Of a stretch of 64,000 nucleotides of DNA, positions 11,301-23,345 are shown one piece after another (position 1 is the stretch's first letter; each line of letters begins with the position of its first letter). The position numbers were made by a program, and so were the translations under genes. Source of the DNA: Aphrocallistes beatrix (taxonomy: Eukaryota; Porifera; Hexactinellida; Sceptrulophora; Aphrocallistidae); the NCBI GenBank assembly GCA_963281255.1, contig OY725491.1, positions 2,666,001 to 2,730,000 of the forward strand, in the 5' to 3' direction. The notes beneath the pieces were generated by a model. That model made no database searches. It was not told the origin of the DNA and saw only the letters and a program-made list of their open reading frames with translations.

Positions 11301-12129
11301 TCATTATTCGACAACTTATAGCAGTTAACTTCAAAATATGGTATATCAAAAAATGTCACCATCAAAAGTGTAAAAACTGGTCATTGATGATTCGCCACCC
11401 AAAAATAACCACATTCGATAGTATCCATAGACAAGAATTATTTCGAAATATGACATCGATACCCTTGTCTAATGTACAGTAAAGTATTTTAGTTTAAACA
11501 ATTGATCTCCCCTACCGATAGTATAATTTCTTCAACTATTCTGTTCTTCAATGACCTCATAGATCTTCAATTTTAATTTTTTTCTTTATAACCATTAATT
11601 CATTTAAATCCAGTTAGCTTCGTAAGAATGTTTCAGATTCACGAGCGACAATTTGTAAGGCTTTGTTGGAGAAAAACAAAATCTCTCCTAAGCTGTTTGA
11701 GAAGTCTCCTGGTGTTATTAGTTACCCTTATCACCGTCAAAAATGAAGAGACAAGAATAAAATGTAATACTACTACTTTAGCCATAGCCTACTAAAGATA
11801 CAGTTATGGAGGCTCCCGCAGACTAAAGAAATATAGTAATACCAGGCAATTCCAGAGCAAGAGATGTTTGCACAATCATGTTGATTTATACTAAGGTTGC
11901 ATCCTAATGACTGTGTAGTACTCCGTAATGTTCAGCATTGTGCAGAATTTATCCCAATTAAGCTGAAATCTTGTCCCAATTGAGAAGAAATATTCCTCAA
12001 GTTTGGTGATAATTCAGCTACGTACAAGTTCACTAGAATTTGCAAGATCAATTGGAATTTTTTTATCGAGATATGTATGAATTTTTATCTTGATTTGAAG
12101 AGTTTGTCTCGATTAGCCGAAGATTTTTT
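11301..12129. other. No gene recognised
   Basis: AT-rich; only short frames. The last part (11930-12060) has degraded CCCAATTAAG/CCCAATTGAG strings related to the MITE end that follows. Confidence 0.4.
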
Positions 12130-12226
12130 GTATTAACTTCTATAGAGATTATTCCGTTCCTGGAGAGTTGTCACAATTAAGCGGTTGTCCCGATTGACCG
12201 GTGTCGCGATTGAGCGGAGTCGACTG
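12130..12226. mobile_element. Pogo/Tigger-like MITE end
   Basis: Read on the minus strand it begins after TA with CAGTCGACTCCGCTCAATCG and continues with repeated RTTAAGCGG / CAATCGGGAC strings, ending in TCTCCAGGAACGGAAT. The same strings occur at 50078-50193. The left end is not defined. Confidence 0.45.
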
Positions 12227-12587
12227 TAGTTGAAGATTTCTAACAAATTGCTGTCTTTTGAATAAATTATCAACCTGAGGCCCAAGATGTCATCATCATG
12301 TATAGTGGTGAAAAGGAAAATATGTTGCACAAGGTGGCAGTGATAGAAATTTGAAAACATTGGGAATTGATAATTGATTAGAATTATTCTACAATAACTA
12401 ATTAGAATACGCTGATATCGAATTTGAAATCCGATTAGTTGTATCACTTACCCTTTAAAAGTTTTGATCTTCATGAATAGATACATTTTCGTAGCAAATA
12501 CACATGAAATAATGAAGTGTGAAAATACTTTTGTTCGAGTAGTGTATATATAGGAGTGAAAATTAAGACATAACCTTTATGATTGAT

Positions 12588-12975
12588 ACACGCGCCTCGC
12601 TTGCTTGTGCTGCGGGGATAGCGGACACTTTGTGTCCGGGGCCCTGCGGGCGTTTGGCGTCGCATTGATTGATTATATGGGAGATAACATCTCTGAATAT
12701 GTCTGTCGTACTTTTAAAATCGAGATCACTCAAAAATCATCAAATTAGTCAAATTTTTGATGCATAATGATAACGTAACAATAGAGTGACGAGTCATCAT
12801 TTTTCATAAAATAGTTGTATCATATGTGAGTAATATTAATATACATATTCTATTAAAATTTCAGTCAACTATCACCTAAAATGGCCTAGTTATGGTCGCA
12901 AAACTGAAATTACTAATTATAAAAAGGTGACAACGACGTCATAATTCCATGATGGGTCTAAAAACTTAGTGGAGG
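12588..12975 (-). mobile_element. Degenerate Helitron-like fragment
   Basis: Collinear with the family body (GGAGATAACATCTCTGAATATGTC, ATGATGACTCATC-like and TAATTCCATGATG segments), but with an eroded 3' hairpin and no 5' end. It abuts the satellite field. Confidence 0.65.
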
Positions 12976-13017
12976 GTCGTGTATGAAAAGTTGAAGTCAA
13001 ATTTCAAAAACAGGCTA

Positions 13018-15613
13018 TTTTACATGGATCAATATATATAAATGAACTCATCATTTGAACGAATGAGTATCAGTTGTTCGGTATTAGAGGCACCGATTGA
13101 GGTTGATTTTGTTTCTCAGGGATGAAAGCATCCTCATAAATGCTAATATTTGGTTTTAAAGGAAAACGACTCCAATATATGCTTTCAAAGTCCAAAAAGC
13201 GGTTATTTTACCGGGATCAATATATAGATATGAACTCATCATTTATACGAATAAGTATCAGTTGTTCGGTATTAGAGGCTCCGATTGAGGTTGATTTTGT
13301 TTTTCTGGGCTGGGATGCATCCTGATAAATCCTAATATTTGGTTTTTATATTGAAACGAAACCAATATATGGTTTCAATGTCCAAAAAGCGGAAATTTTA
13401 CCTGGACAGTATATAGATATGAAACTCATCATTTGTACGAATAAGTACCAGTTGACACCACTATATGGTTTCAAAGTCCAAAAAGAGGCTATTTTACCGG
13501 GATCAATATATAGATATGAACTCATCATTTGTGCGAATAAGTATGAGTTGTTCGATATTAGATGCAGCGATTGAGATTGTTTTGTTTTTCTGGTGTGGGA
13601 TGCATCCTTATAAAGTATAATTTTTGGTTTTTATACGGAAACGACACCACTATATGGTTTCAAAGTCCCAAAGCGGCTATTATACCTGGATCAATATATA
13701 GATATGAACTCATCATTTGTACGAATAAGTATTAGTTGGTCGGTGTTAGTGTTACCTATTGACTTTGATTTGTTTATCTGGCGTGGGGGGCATCCTTATA
13801 AATCCTAAAATTTGGTTTTATAGGGAAACGACACTAATATATGGTTTCAAAGTCCAAACAGCGGCTATTTTACCTTGATCAATATATAGATATGAACTCA
13901 TCATTTGTACGAATAAGTATCAGTTGTTCGGTATTCGAGGGACCAATTGAGGTCAGTTTTGTTTTCCAAGGGGTGGGTTTCATCCTGATAAATCTAATCC
14001 TAATATTTGGTTTTTATCCGGAAACGACACCAATATATGGTTTCAAAGACTAAAAAGCGGCTATTCACGTTGATCAATATATACTATTATTTTTTTGAGG
14101 AAATCGACTCCAATATATCGTTACAAAGTCCAAACACAGCGGCTATTTTACCTGGATCAATATATAGATATGAACTCCTCATTTGTACGAATAAGTATCA
14201 GTTGTTCGATATTAGAGGCATCGATTGAGTTTGTTTTGTTTTTCTGTTGTGGGGTCAATCCTTATGAATCATAATATTTGGTTTTTATATGGAAACGACA
14301 CCAATATGTGGTTTCAACGTCTAAAAAGCGGCTATTTACGTTGATCAATATATAGATATGAACTCATCATTTGTACGAATAAGTACCAGTGGATAGGTGT
14401 TAGAGGCACCGATTGAGGTCGATTCTGTTCGTCTGGGTTGTACTGCATCCTTCCAAATGCTATCATTTGGTTTTCATAGAAAATCGACTCCAATATATAG
14501 TTTCAAAGTTCAAACAGCGGCAATTTTACCTGGATCAATATATAGATATGAGCTCATCATTTGTACGAATAAGTATTAGTTGGTCGGTGTTAGTGGTACC
14601 TATTGACTTTGATTTGTTTATCTGGCGTGGGGGGCATCCTTATAAATCCTAATATTTGGTTTTATAGGGAAACGACACTAATATATGGTTTCAAAGTCCA
14701 AACAGCGGCTATTATACTTTCATCAATACATAGATATGAACTCATCATTTGTACGAATAAGTACCAGTTGTTCGGTGTTAGTGGCACCGATTGACTTTGA
14801 TTTGTTTTTATGGCGTGGGGGCATCCTTATAATTTCTAATATTTGGTTTTTAAATGGAAAATATGTCAATATATGTTTTCAATGTCCAAAAGCGGTTATT
14901 TTACCTGGATCAATATATAGAAATGAATTCATCATTTGTACGAATAAGTACCAGTTGACAACACTATATGGTTTCAAAGTCTAAAAAGCGGCTATTTACC
15001 TGGATCAATATATAGATATGAACTCATAATTTATACGAATAAGTATCAGTTGTTCGGTATTCGAGGCACCGATTGAGGTCGATTTTGTTTTTATGTGGTG
15101 GGCTGCATCCTCCTAAAACCTAATATTTGGTTTTTATCCGGAAACGACACCAATATATGGTTTCAAAGACTAAAAAGCGGCTATTCACGTTGATCAATGT
15201 ATACTATTATTTTTTTTGGGAAATCGACTCCAATATATGGTTACAAAGTCCGAACAGCGGCTATTTTACCTGGATCAATATATAGATATGAACTCATCAT
15301 TTGTACGAATAAGTATCAGTTGTTCGATATTAGAGGCATCGATTGAGTTTGTTTTGTTTTTCTGTTGTGGGGTGCATCCTTATTAATCATAATATTTGGT
15401 CTTTATGTGGAAACGACACCAATATATGGTTTCAACGTCTAAAAAGCGACTATTTACGTTGATCAATATATAGATATGAACTCATCATTTGTACGAATAA
15501 GTACCAGTTGTTAGAGGTTAGAGGCACCGATTGAGGTCGATTCTGTTCGTCTAGGTTATACTGCATCTTTCCAAATCCTATCATTTGGTTTTCATAGAAA
15601 ATCGTCTCCAATA
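13018..15613 (+). repeat. ~190-bp satellite array, block 1a
   Basis: Tandem monomers of about 189-190 bp. Phase markers are GGATCAATATATAGATATG, CATTTGTACGAATAAGTA, a GATTGAGGTCGATTTTG-like segment and ATATGGTTTCAAAGTCC. Marker spacing is 188-194 bp, with shorter spacings (~81, ~99 bp) where a monomer is truncated. A higher-order period of about 1,120 bp is visible: 13.99-14.31 kb recurs at 15.12-15.43 kb. Several frames of 60-100 codons run through monomers but follow the repeat and are probably incidental. Confidence 0.93.
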
Positions 15614-16960
15614 CAGGGTGTCTCAAAATTATTGCGGGGTTGTGAAATACTCAATAACTTTAGAATTAATACACTTAGAATAACGTTCTATTTACCAATA
15701 TAATCCCCTGACAATTCTATACATTTCTGAATGCGCATTGGCATCCCTAAATACAATCTTTCTAAAATATCAGGGTCGATTGATGCCCAAGCATTTTCTA
15801 GCATTTTTTCCAAACCATCAACGTTGACAGCAGGCTTCATCCTGTCAATCTTATCCTGAACGATTGACCAAATATTCTCAATTGGATTGAGATCTGGAGA
15901 GTTACCTGGCCACTTCTGTTTCTCCCAGAACCCAGGTAAGTTCTGTCTGCACCAATCTTGAGTCCTTCTAGCTGTGTGAGCCGGAGCTCCATCCTGCATA
16001 AAAATTGCCTTGGACATGTCTGGCATCATTTTCCTTTCTAATTTCCCTCCGATTTCATCTGTTCTACGCAACGCATGAATACATGGCCCTTCTAGAATCT
16101 CGTCTACATAATATTTCGCATTTATTGTCTGTTTTTGAGGCAATATATGGAGTGTAGAAAGCGCTTGATAGCTCACCATGCCCCAAACCATCACTTTTGC
16201 GGGAAATTTAACAGTTTGGCGGGGAGTTACTTGTGCATTGTCTTTTGCCCATATTCGATCGTTCTGTGCATTCGATGGGTTAAATAACTCATAGGGAGAC
16301 TCGTCTGACCAGAGTATGCGTTTCCAATCGTCAACTGTCCAATTCACCTTATCCATGCAGAAGGTTAGCCTGTTTTTCTTATAAAATTCTGTTAATTTGG
16401 GGGTTTTTGGTCTTTTATAAGGGTGAACTTTTAAATCCTTGGTCAAATACCGGTGTACCGTGTCTTTTGAAACAGCATTTCCCATGTTTGTAAGTTTCTT
16501 AGCCATAGATCTTGTAGACTTGTGTCTTTTACTCAATGATTTCGCGATAACAATTTTGGAGACTCTGGATAACTTTTTCGGACGTCCAGCACTCCTCCTA
16601 TGTTGTAGGCTCTTATGTGCTTTATGTTTGTACCACCATCTTTGTATGGTTGAAACATCTTTCCCAAGAGAGAGAGCAACGTTTTTTTGTGTTTTTCCAC
16701 TAAGCAGCATCCCAATAGCCCTGTTACGGACTTCAACTTTGTCCAATCGCACACTCATCTGCTAATAATTCGCCAATATTCTAAGCTAAACTAAAGATTG
16801 TAAAAATAACTACAACTTTCTATGGAATAATTCAAAATATTCATTAACCAAGGTTGGCTTATAAAATTCGCAATAGTAAATTGAAGCTGTATCCAATTAC
16901 ACTGTTCTTATTCCATCATATTTGATCTAATACAACACCGCAATAATTTTGAGACACCCG
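15614..16960 (-). mobile_element. Complete Tc1-like transposon inserted in satellite
   Basis: The 1,347-bp element is flanked by TA (15612-15613 and 16961-16962). Inverted ends match over about 24 bp: CAGGGTGTCTCAAAATTATT at the left and CGGGTGTCTCAAAATTATTG at the right, with a one-base difference near the tip. Removing it and one TA restores the satellite string CTCCAATATATAGTTTCAAAG, an exact empty site. Intact transposase and near-perfect ends argue for recent movement. Confidence 0.95.
15688..16758 (-). CDS. Tc1-like transposase, intact, DD37E
   Basis: A 356-residue uninterrupted frame of normal length for a Tc1-family transposase. The N terminus has paired helix-turn-helix segments (RNRAIGMLLSGKTQKNVALSLGKDVSTIQRW and a second near KSLSKRHKSTRSMAKKL split by the GRPKKLS linker). 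The catalytic core shows RILWSDESPYELF (first D), FMQDGAPAHT (second D) and NSPDLNPIENIW (E). There are 37 residues between the second D and the E, so the triad is DD37E rather than the common DD34E. The start at 16758 lies about 200 bp inside the right TIR. It would cut and paste at TA sites. It is probably functional as read, and a degraded relative lies at 27703-28178. Confidence 0.95.
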   Translation of the reverse strand: MSVRLDKVEVRNRAIGMLLSGKTQKNVALSLGKDVSTIQRWWYKHKAHKSLQHRRSAGRPKKLSRVSKIVIAKSLSKRHKSTRSMAKKLTNMGNAVSKDTVHRYLTKDLKVHPYKRPKTPKLTEFYKKNRLTFCMDKVNWTVDDWKRILWSDESPYELFNPSNAQNDRIWAKDNAQVTPRQTVKFPAKVMVWGMVSYQALSTLHILPQKQTINAKYYVDEILEGPCIHALRRTDEIGGKLERKMMPDMSKAIFMQDGAPAHTARRTQDWCRQNLPGFWEKQKWPGNSPDLNPIENIWSIVQDKIDRMKPAVNVDGLEKMLENAWASIDPDILERLYLGMPMRIQKCIELSGDYIGK

Positions 16961-18254
16961 TATATATAGTTTCAAAGTCCAAACAGCGGCAATCTTACCT
17001 GGATCAATATATAGATATGAACTCATCATTTGTACGAATAAGTACCAGTTGTTCTGTATTCGAGCCAACGATTGAGGTCGATTTTCTTTCTGTGGTGAGT
17101 TGCATCCTCCTAAAAACCTACTATTTGGTTTTTATGAAAACGACTCCAATCTATGGTTACAAAGTCCAAACAGCGGCTATTTACCTGGATCAATATATAG
17201 ATATGAACTCATCATTTGTACGAATAAGTACCAGTTGTTAGGTGTTAGAGGCACCGATTGAGGTCGATTCTGTTCTTCTAGGTTGGGCTGCATCCTTACA
17301 AATCCTAACATTTGGTTTTTATACGAAATCGACTCCAATATATGGTTTCACACTCCAAAAAGCGGCTATTTTCCCAGGATCAATATATAGATATGAACTC
17401 ATCATTTGTACGAATAAGTACCAGTTGTTATGTATTCGAGGCACCGATTGAGGTATACTTTTTTTTCTGTGGTGAGTTGCATCCTCCTAAAAACCTACTA
17501 TTTGGTTTTTATGAAAACGACTCCAATATATGGTTACAAAGTCCAAACAGAGGCAATTTTACCTGGATCAATATATAGATATGGACTCATCATTTGTACG
17601 AATAAGTACCAGTTGTTAGGTGTTAGACGCACCGATTGAGGTCGATTTTGTTCGTCTGCGTTGTACTGCATCCTTACAAATCCTAACATTTGGTTTTCAT
17701 TGAAAATCGACTCCAATATATAGTTTCAAAGTCCAAACAGCGGCTATTTTACCTGGATCAATATATAGATATGAACTCATCATATAAACGAATAAGTATC
17801 AGTTGTTCGGTGTTAGTAGCACCAATTGAGGTTGATTTGTTTTTCTAGCGTGGGGGGCATCCTTATAAATCCTAATATTAGGTTTTATATGAAAACGACA
17901 CCAATGTATGTTTTCAAAGTCCAAAAAGAGGCTATTTTTCCTGAATCAATATATAGATATGAACTCATCATTTTTTACGAATAAGTACCAGTTGTTCTGT
18001 ATTCGAGGCATCGATTGAGTTTGTTTTGTTTTTCTGTTGTGGGGTGCATCCTTATTAATCATAATATTTGGTCTTTATATGGAAACGACACCAATATATG
18101 GTTTCAAAGTCTAAAAAGCGGCTATTGACGTTGATCAATATATAGATATGAACTCATCATTTGTACGAATAAGCACCAGTTGTTCTATATTCGAGGCACC
18201 GATTGAGGTCGATTTTTTTTTCTGTGGTGAGTTGCATCATCCTAAAAACCTACT
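16961..18254 (+). repeat. ~190-bp satellite array, block 1b
   Basis: Continuation of the same monomers immediately after the Tc1 element, about seven units, ending inside a monomer (AAAACCTAC) at the TA before the MITE at 18257. Confidence 0.93.
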
Positions 18255-18256
18255 AC

Positions 18257-18460
18257 AGTCGACTCTCGTTAACACGTACATCATGGGACCGTGGAGATTT
18301 GTACTCCTTATCCGGAGTACGTATTAACCGAAGTACGTACGTACATAGCCACATTTGTCCAAAATACTTAATATACATAGTGATAACTACGTGAGAGTAT
18401 GAAATTGTACTTGTTAAATAGAGAACTCATTATCCATGTTGTATTAACGAGATTCGACTG
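18257..18460. mobile_element. TA-flanked pogo/Tigger-type MITE
   Basis: Inverted ends CAGTCGACTCTCGTTAA and TTAACGAGATTCGACTG, flanked by TA on both sides, 204 bp. It interrupts a satellite monomer and lies directly before the Tigger remnant. A related fragment (ATCCGTATGTGCGTACTAACCG) is at about 27570. Confidence 0.75.
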
Positions 18461-18481
18461 TATTTTCATTGAGAAATATGT

Positions 18482-19359
18482 CTAGTATCTATCTACGTAC
18501 ATACTACGTACCATATTCAAAGTGCTCGTAGGCACACACCAAGTCATACAATATTTAAATTGTTCCTTGTTATCGACTGCGAAGACCATTTTTTGCAGCA
18601 GCATATGCCTGTAGTGAACCTTCAAATTTTGAATAATGCCCTGGTCACATGGTTGGAGTTTAGATGTCGTATTAGGAGGCAAAGATACTAATTTCGTAGC
18701 GTTGAGTTGTGATTGAATATTAGGATGGGATGGACAGTTATCAACTATCATCGCAACTTTTCTTCCTTCCTGCATAAATCTCTTGTCCAACTTGGTAAGC
18801 CACGAAGTGAAGATAGGTAGAATAAACCGGTCTCGTCTCCATTGTACACATCATCAGGGGAAAATTGCGAAAGCAAGCTTGGGAGAATCGTTGAAGTCCA
18901 TTCTGCTGTCATCTCACTTGTTACTTTTCCAGATTCTCCACAAATCTTCTTAAAAGTTATATTGTATCTAACTTTAAACCTTTCAAGCCACCCAGTACTA
19001 CACTTAAAAGTACTGTAGCCTAATCTTTGAGCGAAATTGTTAGCTTTTTCTAGGATAATTGGACCTCCAAGCGGCATATTGAGGCTCCTTGCCTGTCCAA
19101 TCCATTTTAACAATACCTCTTCGAGGTCCTCGTACATAGCTGTGCGTAACCTTTTTCTATCAGGATCAAACTGAGACTGTTCAAAGGCTTCAGTAATTTT
19201 GGACTTATTCCGCAGAATAGTTGAGAGGGTAGTCTTGGGGATTTGAAAATTCTCAGCAATCCTCGTCTTAGTCAACGTCTTCGATTTTTCATTCTTTTCT
19301 ACAGCGATAATAATCTCCATTTTCTTCGAAAGGGTCAGAGGGAAGCACTTTGTGGCCAT
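18482..19359 (-). pseudogene. pogo/Tigger transposase, internally deleted
   Basis: The upstream frame (19359-18748, about 200 aa) has the CENP-B-type double HTH: SKKMEIIIAVEKNEKSKTLT, IPKTTLSTILRNKSKI, then RLGYSTFKCSTGWLERFKVRYN, followed by the DDE_1 start (VYNGDETGLFY, first D). The downstream frame (18790-18482) has AMIVDNCPSHP (second D) and SLPPNTTSKLQPCDQGIIQNLK (third acid). The catalytic middle is missing: the frames overlap near 18770, where roughly 80-100 residues of a normal Tigger are absent. The start MATKCFPLTLSKKM is typical. It is a defective DNA transposon, not a domesticated CENP-B gene. Confidence 0.85.
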
Positions 19360-19414
19360 AATATAGTTGTACGTACGTGCTAAATGATATCAGTAAAAGG
19401 AATTTGGTATCTTA

Positions 19415-19675
19415 ACCCGTCCCGTCACGGAAATTAGGTACTTTTCTGTCCCGTCCCGGAGATTAGGCATTTTGACTCGTCCCGTCCCTGAAATTAGGTA
19501 CCTGATGGTTCCGTCACGTCCCGAAAATTAGGCATGCCCCAAGAAAACCCACAGAAACCCACAGAACCCACGTGTGGGAATACCCATAGGCTTAAAGTCA
19601 TTCCCATTCCCAACCCATATGGGAATACCCATGGGAAAACCCACAGATTCCCATTCCCACGGAAAACCTGCTGAC
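19415..19675. repeat. Short tandem repeats, CCCGTCCCGTC and CCCATGGG types
   Basis: About four ~35-bp units with CCCGTCCCGTCACGGAAATTAGGT-like sequence span 19415-19530. They are followed by repeated ACCCACAGAA and palindromic GGGAATACCCATGGG strings to 19675. No coding signal. Confidence 0.7.
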
Positions 19676-19796
19676 TACTACGCACAGTAGAACCTCGAGA
19701 TTGTACTGTACGTATGTACGCACAGTATGTAATAAATACAAACAGATATTGTGGGTGGATAACAACAGACTCTAAACATCAAACCTCTCAATGAAT

Positions 19797-19907
19797 GTTC
19801 AATCCGTGTTCGTATTATCCGTGTTCGTATTAACCGTGTTCGTATCAACCGTGTTCGTATTATCCGTGTTCGTATTAACCGTGTTCGTATTATCCGTGTT
19901 CGTATTA
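19797..19907 (+). repeat. 15-bp minisatellite running into an assembly gap
   Basis: About seven units of GTGTTCGTATTATCC/AACC. The array stops only because the N run begins, so its true length is unknown. Confidence 0.9.
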
Positions 19908-20107
19908 NNNNNNNNNNNNNNNNNNNNNNNNNNNNNNNNNNNNNNNNNNNNNNNNNNNNNNNNNNNNNNNNNNNNNNNNNNNNNNNNNNNNNNNNNNNNN
20001 NNNNNNNNNNNNNNNNNNNNNNNNNNNNNNNNNNNNNNNNNNNNNNNNNNNNNNNNNNNNNNNNNNNNNNNNNNNNNNNNNNNNNNNNNNNNNNNNNNNN
20101 NNNNNNN
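19908..20107. other. Assembly gap (200 N)
   Basis: Exactly 200 N, a nominal gap size. The left side is a minisatellite and the right side the body of a Helitron-like copy, so the missing part includes that copy's 5' end. Confidence 0.95.
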
Positions 20108-20488
20108 GCAAAATGTCGACTCATCATGGAATTATGACGTCATTGTCACATTTTTAAAAGTTAAGCAACACAGTTATTCGGGCATAACTCAGCCATTATA
20201 GGAGATAGAAGGCTGAAATTTTAATAGAATCTGTATACTAACACGTCTCACATATGATGCAACTATCATCAAAAAATGATGACTCATCACTTTGCTATGA
20301 CGTCATCATTACTCATCAAAATTTTAAAAATTGACAAATTTGGTGATTTTTCGAGTGATATCGATTAGGACAGTAGAACAGACATATTTAGAGATGTTAT
20401 CTCCCTTATAATTAACCAATGTTACTCCAGGCGACCGAAGGGAGCCTCCGGCGGACACAAAGTGTCCGCCAGCCGCGATGCGTGCTTG
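20108..20488 (+). mobile_element. Helitron-like element, 5' end lost in gap
   Basis: Starts inside the conserved body (GCAAAATGTCGACTCATC) and ends GCGTGCTTG before T, after which a satellite monomer resumes at TAGATATGAACTC. Confidence 0.8.
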
Positions 20489-21623
20489 TAGATATGAACT
20501 CATAATTTGTACGAATAAGTACCAGTTGTTCTTTATTTGAGGCACCGATTGAAATCGATTTTTTACTGTGGTGAGTTGCATCCTCATAAAAACCTAGTAT
20601 TTGTTTTTTTAGAAAATCGACTCCAATCTATGGTGACAAAGTCCAAACAGCGGCTATTTTACCTGCATCAATATATAGATATGAACTCATCATTTGTACG
20701 AATAAGTACCAGTTGTTCTGTATTAGAGGCACCGATTGAGGTCAATTCTGTTCTTCTGGGGTGGGTTTCATCCTGATTAATCCTAATATTTGCTTTTATA
20801 TGGAAAGGACAGCAATATATGGTTTCAAAGTCCAAAAAGCGGCTATTTACGTTGATCAATATATAGATATGAACTCATCATTTGTACGAATAAGTACCAG
20901 TTGTTCTGTATTAGACGCACCGATTGGTGTTGATTTGTTATTCTGTGGTGAGTTGCATCCTCCTAAAAACCTACTATTTGGTTTTTTAGGAAAACGACAC
21001 CAATATATGGTTTCAAAGTCCAAAAAGCGGCTATTTACCTGGATCAATATATAGATATGAACTCATCATTTGTAGGAATAAGTATCAGTTGTTCGGTGTT
21101 AGTGGCACCCATTGAGGTTGATTTGTTTTTCTTGCGAGTGGGGCATCCTTATAAATCCTAATATTTTGTTTTATATGGAAAAGACACCAATATATGGTTT
21201 CAAAGCCCAAAAAGCGGCTATTTTTCGTGGATCAATTTATAGATATGAACTCATCATTTGTACGAATAAGTACCAGTTGTTCTGTATTAGAGGCATCGAT
21301 TGAGTTTGTTTTGTTTTTCTGTTGTGGGTTGCATCCTTATTAATCATAATATTTGGTCTTTATATAGAAACGACACCAATATATGGTTTCAAAGTCTAAA
21401 AAGCGGCTATTTACGTTGATCAATATATAGATATGAACTCATCATTTGTACGAATAAGTACTAGTGGATCGGTGTTAGAGGCACCGATTGAGGTCGATTT
21501 TTTTTTATGTGGTGAGTTGCATCCTCCTATAAACCTACTATTTGTTTTTTTATGAAAACGACTCCAATATATGGTTTTTAAAGTCCAAAATGCGGCTATT
21601 TTACCTGGATCAATATATAGATA
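20489..21623 (+). repeat. ~190-bp satellite array, block 2a
   Basis: Same monomer family as block 1, about six units. It ends ATATATAGATA exactly where the next Helitron-like copy begins. Confidence 0.93.
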
Positions 21624-22167
21624 CAATCGCGCTTCGCTTGCTTGCGCTGCGCGGCTGGCGGACACTTTGTGTCCTACAGAGGCTCTCTTTGGTCGCCTGT
21701 GTTCACATTGGTTAATTATAAGGGAGATAAAATCTCTAAATATTACCATCGTAGTAATAAAATCGATTTGACTCGAAAAATCACCAAATTTGTCAATTTT
21801 AAAATTTTTGATGCGTAATGATGACGTCATAACAAAGTGATGAGTCATCATTTTTTTAAAAGTCGCATGATATGTGAGATATGTTAGTATACAGATTCTA
21901 TTAAAATTTCAGCCTTCTATCTCCAATAATGGCTGAGTTATGCCCGAATAACTAACTGTGTTGCTTAACTTTTAACAATGTGACAATGACGTCATAATTC
22001 CATGATGAGTCGACATTTTGCTCTGAACTCAGAACTTACTGGAGCCATAGCCAAACGACTCCCACATTCCAAAAATCAGCCTTCTGCGCCCGGCAGTTTC
22101 TTCAATCAATTCGTAACAGATATATATATATTATATACAAATATTAATCAAGTTTTAATAGTAAGGA
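21624..22167 (-). mobile_element. Complete Helitron-like element inside satellite
   Basis: Both ends are present: CAATCGCGCTTCGC (3' end, minus) and AATAGTAAGGA (5' end, minus). The flanks ATATATAGATA and TGAACTCATC are contiguous in every intact monomer, so the insertion lies between A and T with no duplicated target. The 3' terminus reads ATTG, a variant of CTTG. The TA tract is short here. Confidence 0.9.
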
Positions 22168-23345
22168 TGAACTCATCATTTGTACGAATAAGTACCAGTT
22201 GTTTTGTATTAGAGGCACCGATTGAGGTCGATTTTTTTTTCTGTGTTGAGTTACATTCTTCTAAACCCTAATATTTGGAATTTATGAGAAAACGACTCCA
22301 ATGTTTTGTTTCAAATTCCAAAAAGCGGCTATTTACCTTGATCATTAACTAATTATGAACTCATCATTTGTATGAATAAGTACCAGTTTTTCTGTGTTAA
22401 AACTACCGATTGAGATCGATTTTGTTTTTCTGGGGTGGGGTGCATCCTTATATATCCTAATATTTTGTTTATAGAGCGAAACGACTACAATATATGATTT
22501 CAAAGTCTAAAAAGCGGCTATTTCACCAAAATCAATATATAGAAATGAACTCATCATTTGTACGAATAAGTACCAGTTGTTCGGTATTAGAGGCACCGAT
22601 TGAGGTCGATTCTGTTCTTTATGGGTTGGGTTGCATCCTTACAAATCCTAATATTTAGTTTTTATACCAAAACGACTCCAATATTTTGTTTCAAATTCCA
22701 AAAAGCGGCTATTTACCTTGATCATTAACTAATTATGAACTCATCATTTGTACGAATAAGTACCAGTTTTTCTGTTTTAAAACTACCGATTGAGATCGAT
22801 TTTCTTTTTCTGGGGTGGGGTGCATCCTTATATATCCTAATATTTTGTTTTTAGAGCGAAACGACTACAATATATGATTTCAAAGTCTAAAAAGCGGCTA
22901 TTTCACCAAAATCAATATATAGAAATGAACTCATCATTTGTACCAATAAGTACCAGTTGCTCGGTATTAGAGGCAACGTTTTAAATATATTGTTTTTCTG
23001 GTGTGGGGTGCATCCTCATGAACCCCAATATTTGGTTTTTAGAGGGAAACGACTCTAATATATGATTTCAAAGCCCAAAAGCGGCTTTTTACCTCGATCA
23101 ATATATAGATATGAACTCATCATTTGTACGAAAAAGATTCAGTTGTTCGGTATTAAATGGATCGATTGAGGTCGATTTTGTTTTTTTGGGTTGGGGTGCA
23201 TGCTCATAAATCCTAAGATTTGGTTTTTAATGGGAAACGACACCATTATATGGTTTCAAAATCCAAAAGCGGCTATTTTCCCTCGATCAATATATAGATA
23301 TCAACTCATCATTTGTACGAAAAAGAACCAGTTGTTCGGTATTAC
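22168..23345 (+). repeat. ~190-bp satellite array, block 2b
   Basis: About six monomers. The segment around 22299-22500 recurs at 22679-22880 (~381 bp), a local two-monomer higher-order unit marked by GATCATTAACTAATTATG in place of the usual GATCAATATATAGATATG. Confidence 0.92.

Noticed and set aside
16439-16765. Plus-strand 108-codon frame
   Set aside because: Antisense shadow of the intact Tc1 transposase.
13840-17700. Many 60-99 codon frames in the satellite as genes
   Set aside because: They follow the repeat unit, exist in several frames and lack any domain.
18482-19359. CENP-B-type domesticated gene next to a satellite
   Set aside because: The catalytic middle is deleted, the frames disagree, and I saw no CENP-B-box-like string in the monomer.
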